In this document: positions 17,696 to 26,528 of the stretch, in pieces
Layout: each line of letters starts with the position of its first letter
Position numbering within the stretch: the first letter of the stretch is position 1
Assembly: GCA_023388055.1 (NCBI GenBank)
Contig: JAEWGW010000025.1
Coordinates: forward strand, 1-64,000
Length of the DNA: 64,000 nt
Reading direction: 5' to 3'
From: Bacillota bacterium
GTDB lineage: Bacteria > Bacillota > Bacilli > Paenibacillales > NBRC-103111
Position numbers and translations under genes: made by a program
Notes under the pieces: generated by a model
Told to the model about the DNA's origin: nothing
Database searches by the model: none
What the model saw: only the letters and a program-made list of their open reading frames with translations

Positions 17696-18877
17696 TTATT
17701 TCAGCACAGCAATGGCTGTAATTATGAGGAGGATGCCCATAACCGCCGGTGCCGCATGACCGAAGGAGACATAAAGCTGGCCTCCCGCAATCGGTCCGAG
17801 CATTCTGGCCAAAGCCTGAATCGATTGGCTGCCTCCTTGAAGCCTCCCTTGTTCACGGGCATCCGCAGATTTGGATACCATCCCGTTGAACGAAGGCCCG
17901 AAGACCGAATCACCGAAGCCGAAGATAAACATTCCCGCAATAAAAAGGGGATAGAACGACAGTAATGCCGATGCTGCAATCAGGCTGTAGCCTGCCGCCT
18001 CCGACACCATTCCGGCAATGGCAATCTGTCTATCGCTGCGGGTTTTCAGAAGCTTCGGCATGATGAAGCCTTGGGAGAGAATATCCTGAATGCCCATGAT
18101 GGAAAACATCAGCCCGATTCGTGCCGGCTCCCAGCCGAACACATCCAGGGTAAACTGCGAAAACACTGCCTGCAATGAGCCGTTGGGTATCCACAGCAAA
18201 AATGCGGAGAGAAACAGCCTCTTTACATGTTTCATGGACAGGATGCCAGCCAGCTGTGAGAATGGATTCAGTCTTGCCATGGAGATTCTGTCCGGTCTGT
18301 TATTCTTCTCCAGACTCTCCGGCATATACACAAATCCGTACACGACATTCAATATGGTGATGACAGCTCCAAAATACATAGGCACAGCATAACCAAACCC
18401 GGCAAGCAATCCCCCCAGAGACGGGCCGATGATGGCTCCTGCGCCTGCAACCGCACTAACCCATCCGAAGGTTTTGGTCCGTTCTTCAGGAGGAGTGATG
18501 TCGGCAAAATAGGCGAAGATCGTGCTGATACTGCCTCCGGTAATCCCTTCTATAATACGGCCTGCAAAAAGCACCCACAAGGCACCCCCTATGCCAAAAA
18601 CGATATACCCGGCTGCGGAGCCCAATAGGCAGATCAGCAGCAGCGGCCGTCGTCCAAATCTGTCGCTCAAGGCTCCAAGTGCGGGAGCTGCTAAAAACAC
18701 GCAGGCTGCATAAACGGAGGTCAAAAGCGTCACAGCGACAGCTTGATCCTCCGGGCTGCTGATATAAGGCTGCACCAAAAAAGGAACAACAGGGGCTACA
18801 ATACTGAAGCCGATTCCACATAGAAATACGGAGATAAGGCCAAACAAGAATATGTGTTTAGATTGGTTATGGAACAT
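17696..18877 (-). CDS. MFS efflux transporter (TetA/multidrug-like)
   Basis: Twelve predicted membrane spans over 393 residues. Motif A between spans 2 and 3 is GALSDRFGRRP, and span 5 has a motif C-like AVAGAGAIIGPSLGG that marks proton antiporters. The gene is downstream of a marR gene but separated from it by a terminator, and has its own promoter overlapped by a repeated half-site. Drug or metabolite export under MarR repression is likely. Substrate not predictable. Confidence 0.88.
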   Translation of the reverse strand: MFHNQSKHIFLFGLISVFLCGIGFSIVAPVVPFLVQPYISSPEDQAVAVTLLTSVYAACVFLAAPALGALSDRFGRRPLLLICLLGSAAGYIVFGIGGALWVLFAGRIIEGITGGSISTIFAYFADITPPEERTKTFGWVSAVAGAGAIIGPSLGGLLAGFGYAVPMYFGAVITILNVVYGFVYMPESLEKNNRPDRISMARLNPFSQLAGILSMKHVKRLFLSAFLLWIPNGSLQAVFSQFTLDVFGWEPARIGLMFSIMGIQDILSQGFIMPKLLKTRSDRQIAIAGMVSEAAGYSLIAASALLSFYPLFIAGMFIFGFGDSVFGPSFNGMVSKSADAREQGRLQGGSQSIQALARMLGPIAGGQLYVSFGHAAPAVMGILLIITAIAVLK

Positions 18878-18902
18878 ATGAATGCTCCCTTCAACGGGTT
18901 TT

Positions 18903-18956
18903 ATTTTGTTTCCTTGGAATCAAAATAATGGTATCACCATTTTGTTTCCTCGTCAA
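18903..18956 (-). promoter_or_regulatory. Promoter and three-half-site MarR-type operator of the MFS gene
   Basis: On the minus strand TTGACG (18951-18956) and TACCAT (18928-18933) are 17 bp apart. An 11-bp half-site ATTTTGTTTCC occurs at 18903-18913 and 18939-18949, and its inverted copy (one mismatch) at 18916-18926. This makes two overlapping palindromes covering the promoter. ATGGT-ATC-ACCAT at 18928-18940 is nested in it. Binding by the adjacent MarR protein is inferred. Confidence 0.65.
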
Positions 18957-18972
18957 CAAAAATTGCGGCAAA

Positions 18973-19007
18973 TAAAAAGCAGCCTCTTCTCCTTGGAGAG
19001 GGCTGCT
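18973..19007 (-). terminator. Terminator between marR and MFS gene
   Basis: AGCAGCC and GGCTGCT close a stem, with a T run on the minus strand (18974-18978), so marR transcription stops before the MFS promoter. Confidence 0.8.
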
Positions 19008-19022
19008 TGTGGTTCCATGACC

Positions 19023-19508
19023 TTATTCAGGTTTATCTGTATCATTCAAATCGATGCCTAACTTCTTGATTTCTCCGTCCAAATGCCGGCTGTACCGTTC
19101 CATAAAGCCAAGCATATGGTCAAATTGTGCCTCGGTCACCTGAGCAAATACGGCTTGATCCCGCTTTTGAAACTCCCTATGCAGCTCTTCGTGGATGTTA
19201 TAAACCTCCAGCCCTTTCTCCGTCAACCGGAAGTAAATTTCCTTCTTGTTCTCCGGCTTCTGGTAGCTTTCGATACAGCCCTTATCCATGAGCTTCTTCA
19301 TTATTTTACTGATGGCACTTCTCGTCATATAAAAGGTCTCCGCAAGCCTGGTCACGTTGGAGTCCGGATTCTTCCCAATGTATTCGATGCAATGGACCTC
19401 CGAGGGTTTGTACCCCTCCAGGCAGTCCTCCATCTTAAGCTTATTCAGCCAAACCATCTTATTAAACACGTCCCTGAAGCCCGTGATCACTTGATCCTCT
19501 TTATTCAT
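19023..19508 (-). CDS. MarR family transcriptional regulator
   Basis: Dimeric winged-helix repressor, 161 residues. The recognition region is VTRLAETFYMTRSAISKIMKKLMDKG, near residues 53-78, followed by the wing (PENKKEIYFRLTEKG). AGGAGG is five bases before ATG. It lies directly upstream of the MFS pump in the same direction, and the pump promoter carries palindromic half-sites, so ligand-released repression of the pump is the likely role. Confidence 0.9.
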   Translation of the reverse strand: MNKEDQVITGFRDVFNKMVWLNKLKMEDCLEGYKPSEVHCIEYIGKNPDSNVTRLAETFYMTRSAISKIMKKLMDKGCIESYQKPENKKEIYFRLTEKGLEVYNIHEELHREFQKRDQAVFAQVTEAQFDHMLGFMERYSRHLDGEIKKLGIDLNDTDKPE

Positions 19509-19718
19509 TTCTGACCTCCTGCCATCCCGGCCGCTGCTGCATTACCTCTATTATATTCAATTCCGGGGCAAGGAGCCATGACAGGTTTTATGCTGCTCCT
19601 CAGACATTACATACTCTCATGGAAGGGATGAACAACATTCTCTTCCCAAATGGCGGGTCTTCACTATAATAATGAATGGAAATAAAAACAAACGGACCTT
19701 GCGCCCCTGGGGGAGAAC

Positions 19719-20672
19719 ATGATGATTGCCCACAATACGCTTCATACAACGGTGAAAACGGGCTGGACACAGCAGCGGGCGGATAGCTGCATCGCTTTGA
19801 TTTCCATGGCTTGGGGGGCTTCGTATCTGCTGATGAAGGCCGGTCTGGACGGACTGGGTCCCTTTAATCTGATCGGACTGCGCTTCGGCATTGCATTCTT
19901 AGTGACGGCGCTGATCTTTCATAAAAGGCTGCGGAAAGCCACTCTTCCCGTTATCGGCAGAGGGGCTATCTTAGGCTTGACTCTCTTCGGAATGTTCAGC
20001 TTCCTGATGGTTGGCCTGCAATCCACCACAGCCTCCACCGCCGGATTTCTGACCAGCACCACCGTGGTGTTTGTGCCCATCCTGCAAATGATCATCACCC
20101 GGAAAAAGCCTCAAGGCAGAATCATTGCCGGGGTCATCCTCACTGTTGTGGGGATTGGGCTTATGACCGTCCAGGATTCTCTGGCCTTGAACCGGGGAGC
20201 GGTATTCTGCTTAACGGGTGCTCTGATCTATGCTGGCCATATTATTTTGACGGACCGCTTCACCCAAAAGTCGGAGGGACTGCTGCTGGGAATTCTGCAG
20301 CTTGGATTTGCCGGCTTCTACGGATGGGTGGCGAGCTTTCTCGTTGAAGCTCCCTCTTTGCCCGCCGGCACGGTGCAGTGGGGGGCGGTACTGGGGCTGG
20401 CGCTGGTATGCAGCGCATTCGGCTTTGTGATGCAGCCCATTGCCCAGACCTACACCACACCGGAACGGACCGGGTTATTGTTTGCGTTGGAGCCGGTGTT
20501 TTCCGCGCTGCTTGCCTTTATCTTCCTGCAGGAGATTCTTTCCGTCCAAGGTTATGTCGGCGCCGCGCTGGTGCTGGTCAGCGTCTTCATTGCCGCGGGG
20601 AAGCCCGGGGGCCGGCAGCAGGTGCGTTCCTCCCTGCGTAAAACCTTCCGTTTTGCCCCCAGGGGACAGTGA
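19719..20672 (+). CDS. DMT superfamily EamA transporter
   Basis: Ten predicted membrane spans formed by two EamA repeats (about residues 22-150 and 160-295), with SMAWGASYLLMKAGLDGLGPFNLIGLRFG at the start and LEPVFSALLAFIFLQEILSVQGYVGAALVL at the end. These are typical of the RhaT/EamA exporter family. GGGGGAG precedes two adjacent ATG codons. A TATAAT lies at 19668-19673. Substrate unknown, metabolite efflux likely. Confidence 0.9.
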   Translation: MMIAHNTLHTTVKTGWTQQRADSCIALISMAWGASYLLMKAGLDGLGPFNLIGLRFGIAFLVTALIFHKRLRKATLPVIGRGAILGLTLFGMFSFLMVGLQSTTASTAGFLTSTTVVFVPILQMIITRKKPQGRIIAGVILTVVGIGLMTVQDSLALNRGAVFCLTGALIYAGHIILTDRFTQKSEGLLLGILQLGFAGFYGWVASFLVEAPSLPAGTVQWGAVLGLALVCSAFGFVMQPIAQTYTTPERTGLLFALEPVFSALLAFIFLQEILSVQGYVGAALVLVSVFIAAGKPGGRQQVRSSLRKTFRFAPRGQ

Positions 20673-20713
20673 TAAACATAGCGGAAGCCCCCGCCTGAGA
20701 GTTGCGGCGTCGG

Positions 20714-20897
20714 CTAACGAATCTGTAACACGCTATTTCGCGAAAAAGGGGCAGGGAAAAAATCTAACGAATCTGTAACACGCTATTTGACCGCTTGGGA
20801 GTAATTCGGCGCCCATTCGGACAAATAGCGTGGATAGGATTCGTTAGATTTTTTATTTCCCCATAAACGGTCAAATAGCGGTGCTCAGATTCGTTAG
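20714..20897. repeat. Palindromic intergenic element, family A (4 units, 50-bp offset)
   Basis: Four copies of a 25-bp unit that begins CTAACGAATCTG and ends CGCTATTT with about five variable bases between. Direct copies are at 20714-20738 and 20764-20788, inverted copies at 20823-20847 and 20873-20897. The offset is exactly 50 bp within each pair. The last unit ends three bases from the stop codon of the alkylation repair gene. The spacers of the two halves are also partly complementary, so the whole 184 bp is an imperfect palindrome. Confidence 0.9.
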
Positions 20898-20900
20898 AGC

Positions 20901-21608
20901 CTAACACCGCACATATTTGCGCTTAAAGCCGAGCCGCTGCTTGTCCACAGCCTTCTGGATATTGTCGGAGGCCAGCAGAATGCTGCTTTTTATGTTGTCC
21001 CGTTTCATTTCTACAGGGCCTATCGCCTTGGCAGTCTCCACCGCCATGTTATGGAGAGGCAGGTAGGACACCGCAGTGGTGTACAAGAAATTGCTCATCG
21101 ATGCCTGGGTGCGTGCAGGAGAATGATGAATTGTCTTTTTCACCAGCTCCAGCATGGAGGCCATTTTGTCCTGATCAAATTCCGCATCCGGACGGCTTCC
21201 CAAGAGCCAGCAATAACAGCTCCAGCCCGCAGACATCCGCAGCTCCTCCCCGCTACCGATCCACTTATCCGCCACTTCCTGGGCAATGTCCGTTTCCGCT
21301 AATGTCACCGCTACCACGTAATCCGATAGCATATAAAAATAGGCGTCGTCCATCCAACGATCAAAATCCGCCTCGGTCATCGCCTTCGGATCGGCAATAA
21401 TGCCGGCAAAATACATAACATCGTAATTCCCCGTGGCATAAAGCTGCTCCGCTAAAGGCTGATTGATTTTGATTTGTTTGGCAATGGGCTTCATGGCGCC
21501 CGTAGCCACTCCGAACAGCGGTTCATGTGCGCCGTTGGAGATATATTGCTTCTTCAGACGCTCCTTGCCCAGCGCTTCAAGCTCCTGCATAACCGTTTCA
21601 AAATCCAT
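20901..21608 (-). CDS. DNA alkylation repair protein (AlkD-like HEAT repeat)
   Basis: Start at 21608 with AAGGGGGAA six bases upstream; an in-frame start at 21659 is less likely. The 235-residue all-helical protein matches the DNA alkylation repair family, which in AlkD excises bulky or cationic alkylpurines without base flipping. Matching parts are FGVATGAMKPIAKQI, ADKWIGSGEELRMSAGWSCYCWLLGSR and the Lys-rich end. Enzymatic activity is inferred from the family. It follows the GH8 gene by 81 bases on the same strand and may share its transcript. Confidence 0.85.
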   Translation of the reverse strand: MDFETVMQELEALGKERLKKQYISNGAHEPLFGVATGAMKPIAKQIKINQPLAEQLYATGNYDVMYFAGIIADPKAMTEADFDRWMDDAYFYMLSDYVVAVTLAETDIAQEVADKWIGSGEELRMSAGWSCYCWLLGSRPDAEFDQDKMASMLELVKKTIHHSPARTQASMSNFLYTTAVSYLPLHNMAVETAKAIGPVEMKRDNIKSSILLASDNIQKAVDKQRLGFKRKYVRC

Positions 21609-21689
21609 GGTGGATTCCCCCTTGAGTGCATTATATCGGGAATCCGTCCGCTCTGCCATTTCCAGTTAAAGGAGGTTCAAACGTCAGCC

Positions 21690-22853
21690 TTACAAGCTCC
21701 TGCCCTCCGGCAGATAAATCCGGTAGTTGCCGCTTAAGGCCAGGAATGCGAAGAGGTATAGGCAGTTGTCGTAATACCGGCGTTTCCCGGTGCGCAGCGG
21801 CGTGTTCCAGAACAGCTCCGCGAAGGCCGCCGCATCCGGGCCGTCTGCCGCCAGAGAAGCCATGGCGTTGGTGGCCAGCAGGCCGATGGGGTGGAGCGCC
21901 GGCTCGTCGAAGGGAGTGCCGTCCAGATGGTACCGGCGGTAATCGGAGACCTCCTTGTCACGGAAGAAGGCCTGCAGCCGGTTGGACTGCTCCACCTGCC
22001 AGGGATCCGCGCGGAACCATTCCCAGTCCACGGCGATGTTCCCGGCAACCCGGTAGGCGTCGCTGTAGAAATAACGGTAATCCCCATGGGGCTGCGGGGG
22101 AGCGGGTGTGCCGTCGAAGTTGGCATATTCGGCGGAAAGCCCGGTATCCGGATGGCAGGCCGTATGCAAATAAGCCCGGCTGGCGGCAGCCGCTTCCTTC
22201 CAGAACGGACGGTCCTGCTCATCCGCCAGCAGGGCGAACAGCTCGTAGAAATGAGGCAGATGATAAGAGGGGTCGCTGAAGGGACTCTCCGGTACGAACT
22301 TGATCAGCTTGGTAGCCACATCCCACATGGGGTCCCCTGGCCCCTCCTCGCCCTGATGCAGGCAGGCTCTGAGGATCTGCCTGGCCTGCACCGAATAATC
22401 ATAAGGCTCAGGCCCGTCCCCCCAGCGGGCGGAGGCAAAGAACAGGGCCATGGCATAGAACTCCTCCCCGTCGGGGGCGGGACCGGGGGACAGCTTCGTT
22501 CCATCCAGGCTGCAATGCCAGGCGAAATAATCCTTGTACCGGCCCTCCCGGTGCTGCATGAAGGTTTTGGAGAAATTCCACAGCCGGTCGAACTCGTCCT
22601 TCTTGTCCAGCTGGACCGCAAACATCATACCGTAGGACATACCCTCCGTACGCGCGTCATCATTCCCCGTATCCACCATATACCCCTTGTCCCCATCCAT
22701 GGGGTGGTAAAGCCGAACCTCCCGGCTTCCGTGGAACAGCTCCTGCCAGATCTCCTCCAGCCTGCTTCCCACCGCCTCCTCGCTGTATCCCATTTCCGTA
22801 AACACATTCCGGTATTGTCCGGTATAAAAGGCGCCTTGCCCGTCCTTCTCCAT
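21690..22853 (-). CDS. GH8 reducing-end xylose-releasing exo-oligoxylanase
   Basis: Inverting glycoside hydrolase family 8 that removes xylose from the reducing end of xylo-oligosaccharides. Start is ATG at 22853 after GGAGGAG, giving 387 residues, the length of the Bacillus halodurans enzyme, and colinear with it. Glu70 (RTEGMSYGMM) matches its general acid, Asp265 (YSDAYRVAGN) its general base, and His321 (LHPIG) the residue linked to reducing-end specificity. No signal peptide, so it acts in the cytoplasm on imported oligomers. It is divergent from a sensor-regulator-transporter operon that probably supplies them. Confidence 0.93.
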   Translation of the reverse strand: MEKDGQGAFYTGQYRNVFTEMGYSEEAVGSRLEEIWQELFHGSREVRLYHPMDGDKGYMVDTGNDDARTEGMSYGMMFAVQLDKKDEFDRLWNFSKTFMQHREGRYKDYFAWHCSLDGTKLSPGPAPDGEEFYAMALFFASARWGDGPEPYDYSVQARQILRACLHQGEEGPGDPMWDVATKLIKFVPESPFSDPSYHLPHFYELFALLADEQDRPFWKEAAAASRAYLHTACHPDTGLSAEYANFDGTPAPPQPHGDYRYFYSDAYRVAGNIAVDWEWFRADPWQVEQSNRLQAFFRDKEVSDYRRYHLDGTPFDEPALHPIGLLATNAMASLAADGPDAAAFAELFWNTPLRTGKRRYYDNCLYLFAFLALSGNYRIYLPEGRSL

Positions 22854-22950
22854 GTATATTCTCCTCCGTATATTTGTCGTGAAGGTAATAATGCCCACAG
22901 TATAACACAGGGTCGATCCCCGGCTCGCTTTGGAAAATAAAGCACTTACT

Positions 22951-22975
22951 TCGAAAAGTATAGATTGATTTTCGA
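22951..22975. promoter_or_regulatory. Inverted repeat between GH8 and response regulator genes
   Basis: TCGAAAA at 22951-22957 and TTTTCGA at 22969-22975 are perfect 7-bp arms around 11 bp, in the 229-bp divergent control region. Candidate operator for both transcription units; no known regulator box is recognised. Confidence 0.45.
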
Positions 22976-23082
22976 CGGATCGCCGCCGCGCAAATCCATT
23001 CGTGTACATGCAAGAAATTCCTGTTATGCTATGGTATTGTAAGGATAATTACCAAATTTACTCAGGGGAGAGGGCTGCTGCC

Positions 23083-24657
23083 GTGTATTCCGCAATTATC
23101 GTTGATGACGAGTTCTTCGTCCGCAAAGGCCTGATTGAGATGATCGACTGGGAAGGAAACGGGTTTCAAATCACGGGTGAGGCGGACAATGGGGAGGATG
23201 CGTTGGCACTGATCCGGGAGAGCAAGCCGCATCTGGTGATTACCGATATTCGTATGCCCGTGCTGGACGGCATCGGACTGATCCAGGCTGTCGCCGGGGA
23301 GGGATTGGACACGAATTTCATCATTATCAGCGGATACAATGATTTCCGATATGCCCAGCAGGCCGTCCGGTACGGGGTATTGGATTATGTGCTCAAGCCG
23401 GTGGACCAGGACGACATCGTCAACACACTTGCCAAGCTCCGGGAGAAGCTGGTCCGGCAAACCCAGGTGCAGGCGGGGAAATCGGCGGATGCGGGAGAGA
23501 AGCTGATCGAAGCGCTGATCCGCGGAGATTTAAGCGGGACGGCCATTGAAGCATGGAGCGGCTATTGGCGGGATGCGGGGGTCCGGGAATTTTCGTACAT
23601 ATTGGTGGAAATCAATAATGCAACCCCATGGAATGAGGCTGCCGCTCCTACCAGGGAACAGCTTGAGGAGGACATGAAGAAAGCGCTTCAATCTATGATC
23701 GGCCGGAGCTTGGAGCATATATTCATGTATGCGCACCACCGGGCCTACGGCTTCATCGCCCCCGATATTTATTATGCGGAGGACTTCGGCATCCCGCGGG
23801 ATTTCGCCAGGGAGCTGGGGAACCGGCTGGCCAGCCTGTATCCGGTGGAGCTGCGGCTCTATGCAGGCAAGCCCGTTAAGGAGCTTCGCAGCCTGAGGGA
23901 CGCTTATACTAGTGCAAAACAGGCCATGCAGTACAAATTCATTAAGCATAACGAACGTGTCATTGCTTACGGGGACGTGGAGGATGCTGTTCTGAACTAT
24001 ATTCATCTGGAGGATGGATGCACCCGGGAGCTGATCCAGGCTGTGGAGGAAGGAGAGGGGCATGACCTGCCCTCCTGCATCCGGCAGTTTCTCCAGTCGC
24101 TGGTGGAGAAGCATGTGTCGCCGGAGGCCATGAAAACAGCGGTGGACAGGGTCGTCGCCGGGATTGTCCAATCCATCCGCAGCATGGACGGGGACGAAAA
24201 AGCCCTGAAAAGCCTCGAGCCGATGATCGGCTGGCATGACTACAGCATTACCCTGGAGGAGCTGGAGAAGCTCCTGCTGCAATTTGCCACCGAATCCTCG
24301 GAAGCCCTTGCCAGGCTGCGCAAAACCTTCACCAAGGGAAACATTCATAAAATCAAGCAGTATGTAGACGCCAACTTCCAAAAAAATATGAACTTAAAGA
24401 GCATCGCGGCCAAATTTTTTATGAATCCGGTGTACTTGGGCCAGCTGTTCAAAAAAACCTACGGCATCTATTTCAACGACCATGTGCAGCAGCTGCGGAT
24501 CAGCGAAGCCAAAAAGCTGCTCCGGCAAACGGATAAGCGGGTGTATGAAATCGCCGAGCAGGTGGGTTTTAACAATGCAGATTATTTCGTGACCCAATTT
24601 GAGAAAATGGAGCGGATGACACCGACGGAATACCGAAACCGAATCATGGAGCGTTAG
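23083..24657 (+). CDS. YesN/XynC-type response regulator with AraC DNA-binding domain
   Basis: Start is GTG at 23083 preceded by GGGGAGAGGG, giving 524 residues. The receiver domain covers 1-120, with the acidic pair DDE at 8-10, phospho-acceptor Asp55 (VITDIRMP) and the KP motif near 105. A linker follows, and the AraC double helix-turn-helix is in the last 100 residues (LKSIAAKFFMNPVYLGQLFKK, YEIAEQVGFNNADYFVTQFEK). It is followed after ten bases by its kinase, then by a sugar transporter, the order of xylo-oligosaccharide systems in Geobacillus except that kinase and regulator are swapped. Confidence 0.93.
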   Translation: MYSAIIVDDEFFVRKGLIEMIDWEGNGFQITGEADNGEDALALIRESKPHLVITDIRMPVLDGIGLIQAVAGEGLDTNFIIISGYNDFRYAQQAVRYGVLDYVLKPVDQDDIVNTLAKLREKLVRQTQVQAGKSADAGEKLIEALIRGDLSGTAIEAWSGYWRDAGVREFSYILVEINNATPWNEAAAPTREQLEEDMKKALQSMIGRSLEHIFMYAHHRAYGFIAPDIYYAEDFGIPRDFARELGNRLASLYPVELRLYAGKPVKELRSLRDAYTSAKQAMQYKFIKHNERVIAYGDVEDAVLNYIHLEDGCTRELIQAVEEGEGHDLPSCIRQFLQSLVEKHVSPEAMKTAVDRVVAGIVQSIRSMDGDEKALKSLEPMIGWHDYSITLEELEKLLLQFATESSEALARLRKTFTKGNIHKIKQYVDANFQKNMNLKSIAAKFFMNPVYLGQLFKKTYGIYFNDHVQQLRISEAKKLLRQTDKRVYEIAEQVGFNNADYFVTQFEKMERMTPTEYRNRIMER

Positions 24658-24667
24658 GGGGATAGGG

Positions 24668-26425
24668 ATGAACCGGTTGCTGAACAATATCCGGCTGCGG
24701 AACAAAATGCTTCTCGTATATGCGCTGTGTGTGTTTCTTCCCACGATTCTAACCAATGCCATATTCTATACCGTTATCTCGAATAATGTCAGGAACCAGA
24801 AGGTGAAGGACATCCGCTTGGCCATTGAGCAGATCAAGAACGATTTCCGCTCCCAGGTGGATGATGCGGTTAGCTTGTCCTCCTTCTTCTATGCGGATTA
24901 TACCACCAATGAAATTCTGGACAGGGATTTCCTTCGTACCGAGGAATATGTGGAGGCGTACGACTCCTATCTCCGGCGGATGCTGAACAATTACACGCCT
25001 GTAGCCCTGTCTCTCCAGAATATTACCGTGTATGCGGACAACGCTACCCTGCTGCATTCGGGCAATGTCGGATATCTGAACAACAAGGTAAGAGAAACGG
25101 AATGGTACAAGGCAGGTGCCTCCAATTCCCGTTCCCTGCCTGTTTTTATCCGCACCGAGGAGCAGAACGGCGCCTTCACCGGATTCTCTCTGATCCGGAA
25201 GATGGATTATTATGCCGACCGCCAATTTAGGGAAAAAATGGTGAAAATTGATTTTAAAACCTCAACGTTAAGCGATATTTTTATGAATCTGAATGTGCAG
25301 GGGAGCATGTATCTGCTGAACGGGGAAGGAAAGGTGGAATTTACCACAGACCCGGAGGTGGACTGGCAAAACGGCGAAAGGGCCTATTTTGACTCTCTGC
25401 AGCGGCCCAATCATCTGGTTCTGTTCAAAACCATGTATTCAGGCGTCAGTTATCTGGAAGGATGGTCTGTGGTTGGCACGATTAATGAAAATGAAATTGT
25501 CAGAGAGGTGGAGAAATCCCGGAAATTCATCCTGTGGTCCGCCTGTGTGATGATGGTCCTGCCCTCGGTTGTGATTCTGCTGATTACCCGGTCCATGAAT
25601 ACCCGGATTATTCAAATTCTGAAGCATATGAAGAAGGTCAAAAACCAGAACTTCGAGATGGTCCGGAATGTGGATGCCAGAGACGAAATCGGCCAGCTGA
25701 CCGTGGAATTCAACCGGATGATCCATCAGATCAACACCCTGATCAACGATGTGTACAAGGCGGATATCCAGAAGAAAAGCCTGGAGCTGGAGCGCAGGAA
25801 AGCCCAGCTGAACGCCCTGCAAAGCCAGATCAATCCCCACTTTCTCTTCAACGCTCTGGAAACCATCCGCATGAGGAGCATTCTGAAGCAGGAGACGGAA
25901 ACGGCCAAGATCATCCACAATATGGGTAAAATCTTCCGCAGCTCCCTGACCTGGAACAAGGACCGGGTAACGGTAAAGGAGGAGCTGGAGTTTATCCATT
26001 GTTTCCTGGAGATCCAGAAATACCGGTTCGGCAGCAAGCTGGAGTACCACATCGACGTTTCTCCCGAATCGTATGCCTGCACGGTCCCCAAGATGCTGTT
26101 CCTGCCTTTTGTGGAGAACGCCAGCATTCATGGCATTGAGCCGCTTAAGAACGGCGGTGTCATTCATATCCGCATCCTGACGGCAGGGGACGAATTGATG
26201 TTTTCAGTTCAGGACAACGGGATTGGCATGGAGAAGGAGAAGGTGGACCGGCTCTACAGCTATCTGAATATGGACGAAATTATGGGCGACCGGATCGGGG
26301 TGCAGAATGTGCTCTACCGGGCGCAGATGATTTACGGGGACCGGTTTGAATTTATGGTGGACAGCCATCCCGGGGAAGGCACCTTGATCCGGCTGCGGAT
26401 CCCCATTATGGAGCAGGATATTTAG
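24668..26425 (+). CDS. YesM/XynD-type sensor histidine kinase
   Basis: Membrane sensor kinase of 585 residues. TM1 spans about 13-37, an extracellular double-Cache-like sensor about 38-285, TM2 about 288-310, HAMP about 310-365. The His_kinase domain carries the phosphorylated His in QSQINPHFLFNALE. The HATPase domain has FVENASIHGIEP (N box), QDNGIGM (G1) and GDRIGVQNV. The ribosome site AGGGGGATAGGG abuts the ATG. It should phosphorylate the upstream response regulator. Confidence 0.94.
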   Translation: MNRLLNNIRLRNKMLLVYALCVFLPTILTNAIFYTVISNNVRNQKVKDIRLAIEQIKNDFRSQVDDAVSLSSFFYADYTTNEILDRDFLRTEEYVEAYDSYLRRMLNNYTPVALSLQNITVYADNATLLHSGNVGYLNNKVRETEWYKAGASNSRSLPVFIRTEEQNGAFTGFSLIRKMDYYADRQFREKMVKIDFKTSTLSDIFMNLNVQGSMYLLNGEGKVEFTTDPEVDWQNGERAYFDSLQRPNHLVLFKTMYSGVSYLEGWSVVGTINENEIVREVEKSRKFILWSACVMMVLPSVVILLITRSMNTRIIQILKHMKKVKNQNFEMVRNVDARDEIGQLTVEFNRMIHQINTLINDVYKADIQKKSLELERRKAQLNALQSQINPHFLFNALETIRMRSILKQETETAKIIHNMGKIFRSSLTWNKDRVTVKEELEFIHCFLEIQKYRFGSKLEYHIDVSPESYACTVPKMLFLPFVENASIHGIEPLKNGGVIHIRILTAGDELMFSVQDNGIGMEKEKVDRLYSYLNMDEIMGDRIGVQNVLYRAQMIYGDRFEFMVDSHPGEGTLIRLRIPIMEQDI

Positions 26426-26483
26426 TTTCCTAAGTAGACCCTATAGTTTGACGGGTAATCAAATTCCCCTTTGACTTTTATAC

Positions 26484-26497
26484 TGAAAGTGCTTGCA
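26484..26497 (+). promoter_or_regulatory. Possible cre (CcpA) site upstream of the binding protein gene
   Basis: TGAAAGTGCTTGCA matches the catabolite-response consensus TGWAANCGNTNWCA at 12 of 14 positions and sits 32 bp before the lipoprotein ATG, beside TTGACT at 26471. Carbon catabolite control of a sugar importer is plausible. Confidence 0.4.
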
Positions 26498-26528
26498 AAT
26501 AGAGGAATGGGAAAGGGGAAAGGGAAAA

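Noticed and set aside
20714..20897. CRISPR array
   Set aside because: Units are in opposite orientations, only two per direction, no cas genes, and spacers are partly complementary to each other.
21891..22940. 349-codon plus-strand frame opposite the GH8 gene
   Set aside because: The GH8 frame is colinear with a characterised enzyme including catalytic residues; the antisense frame has no support.
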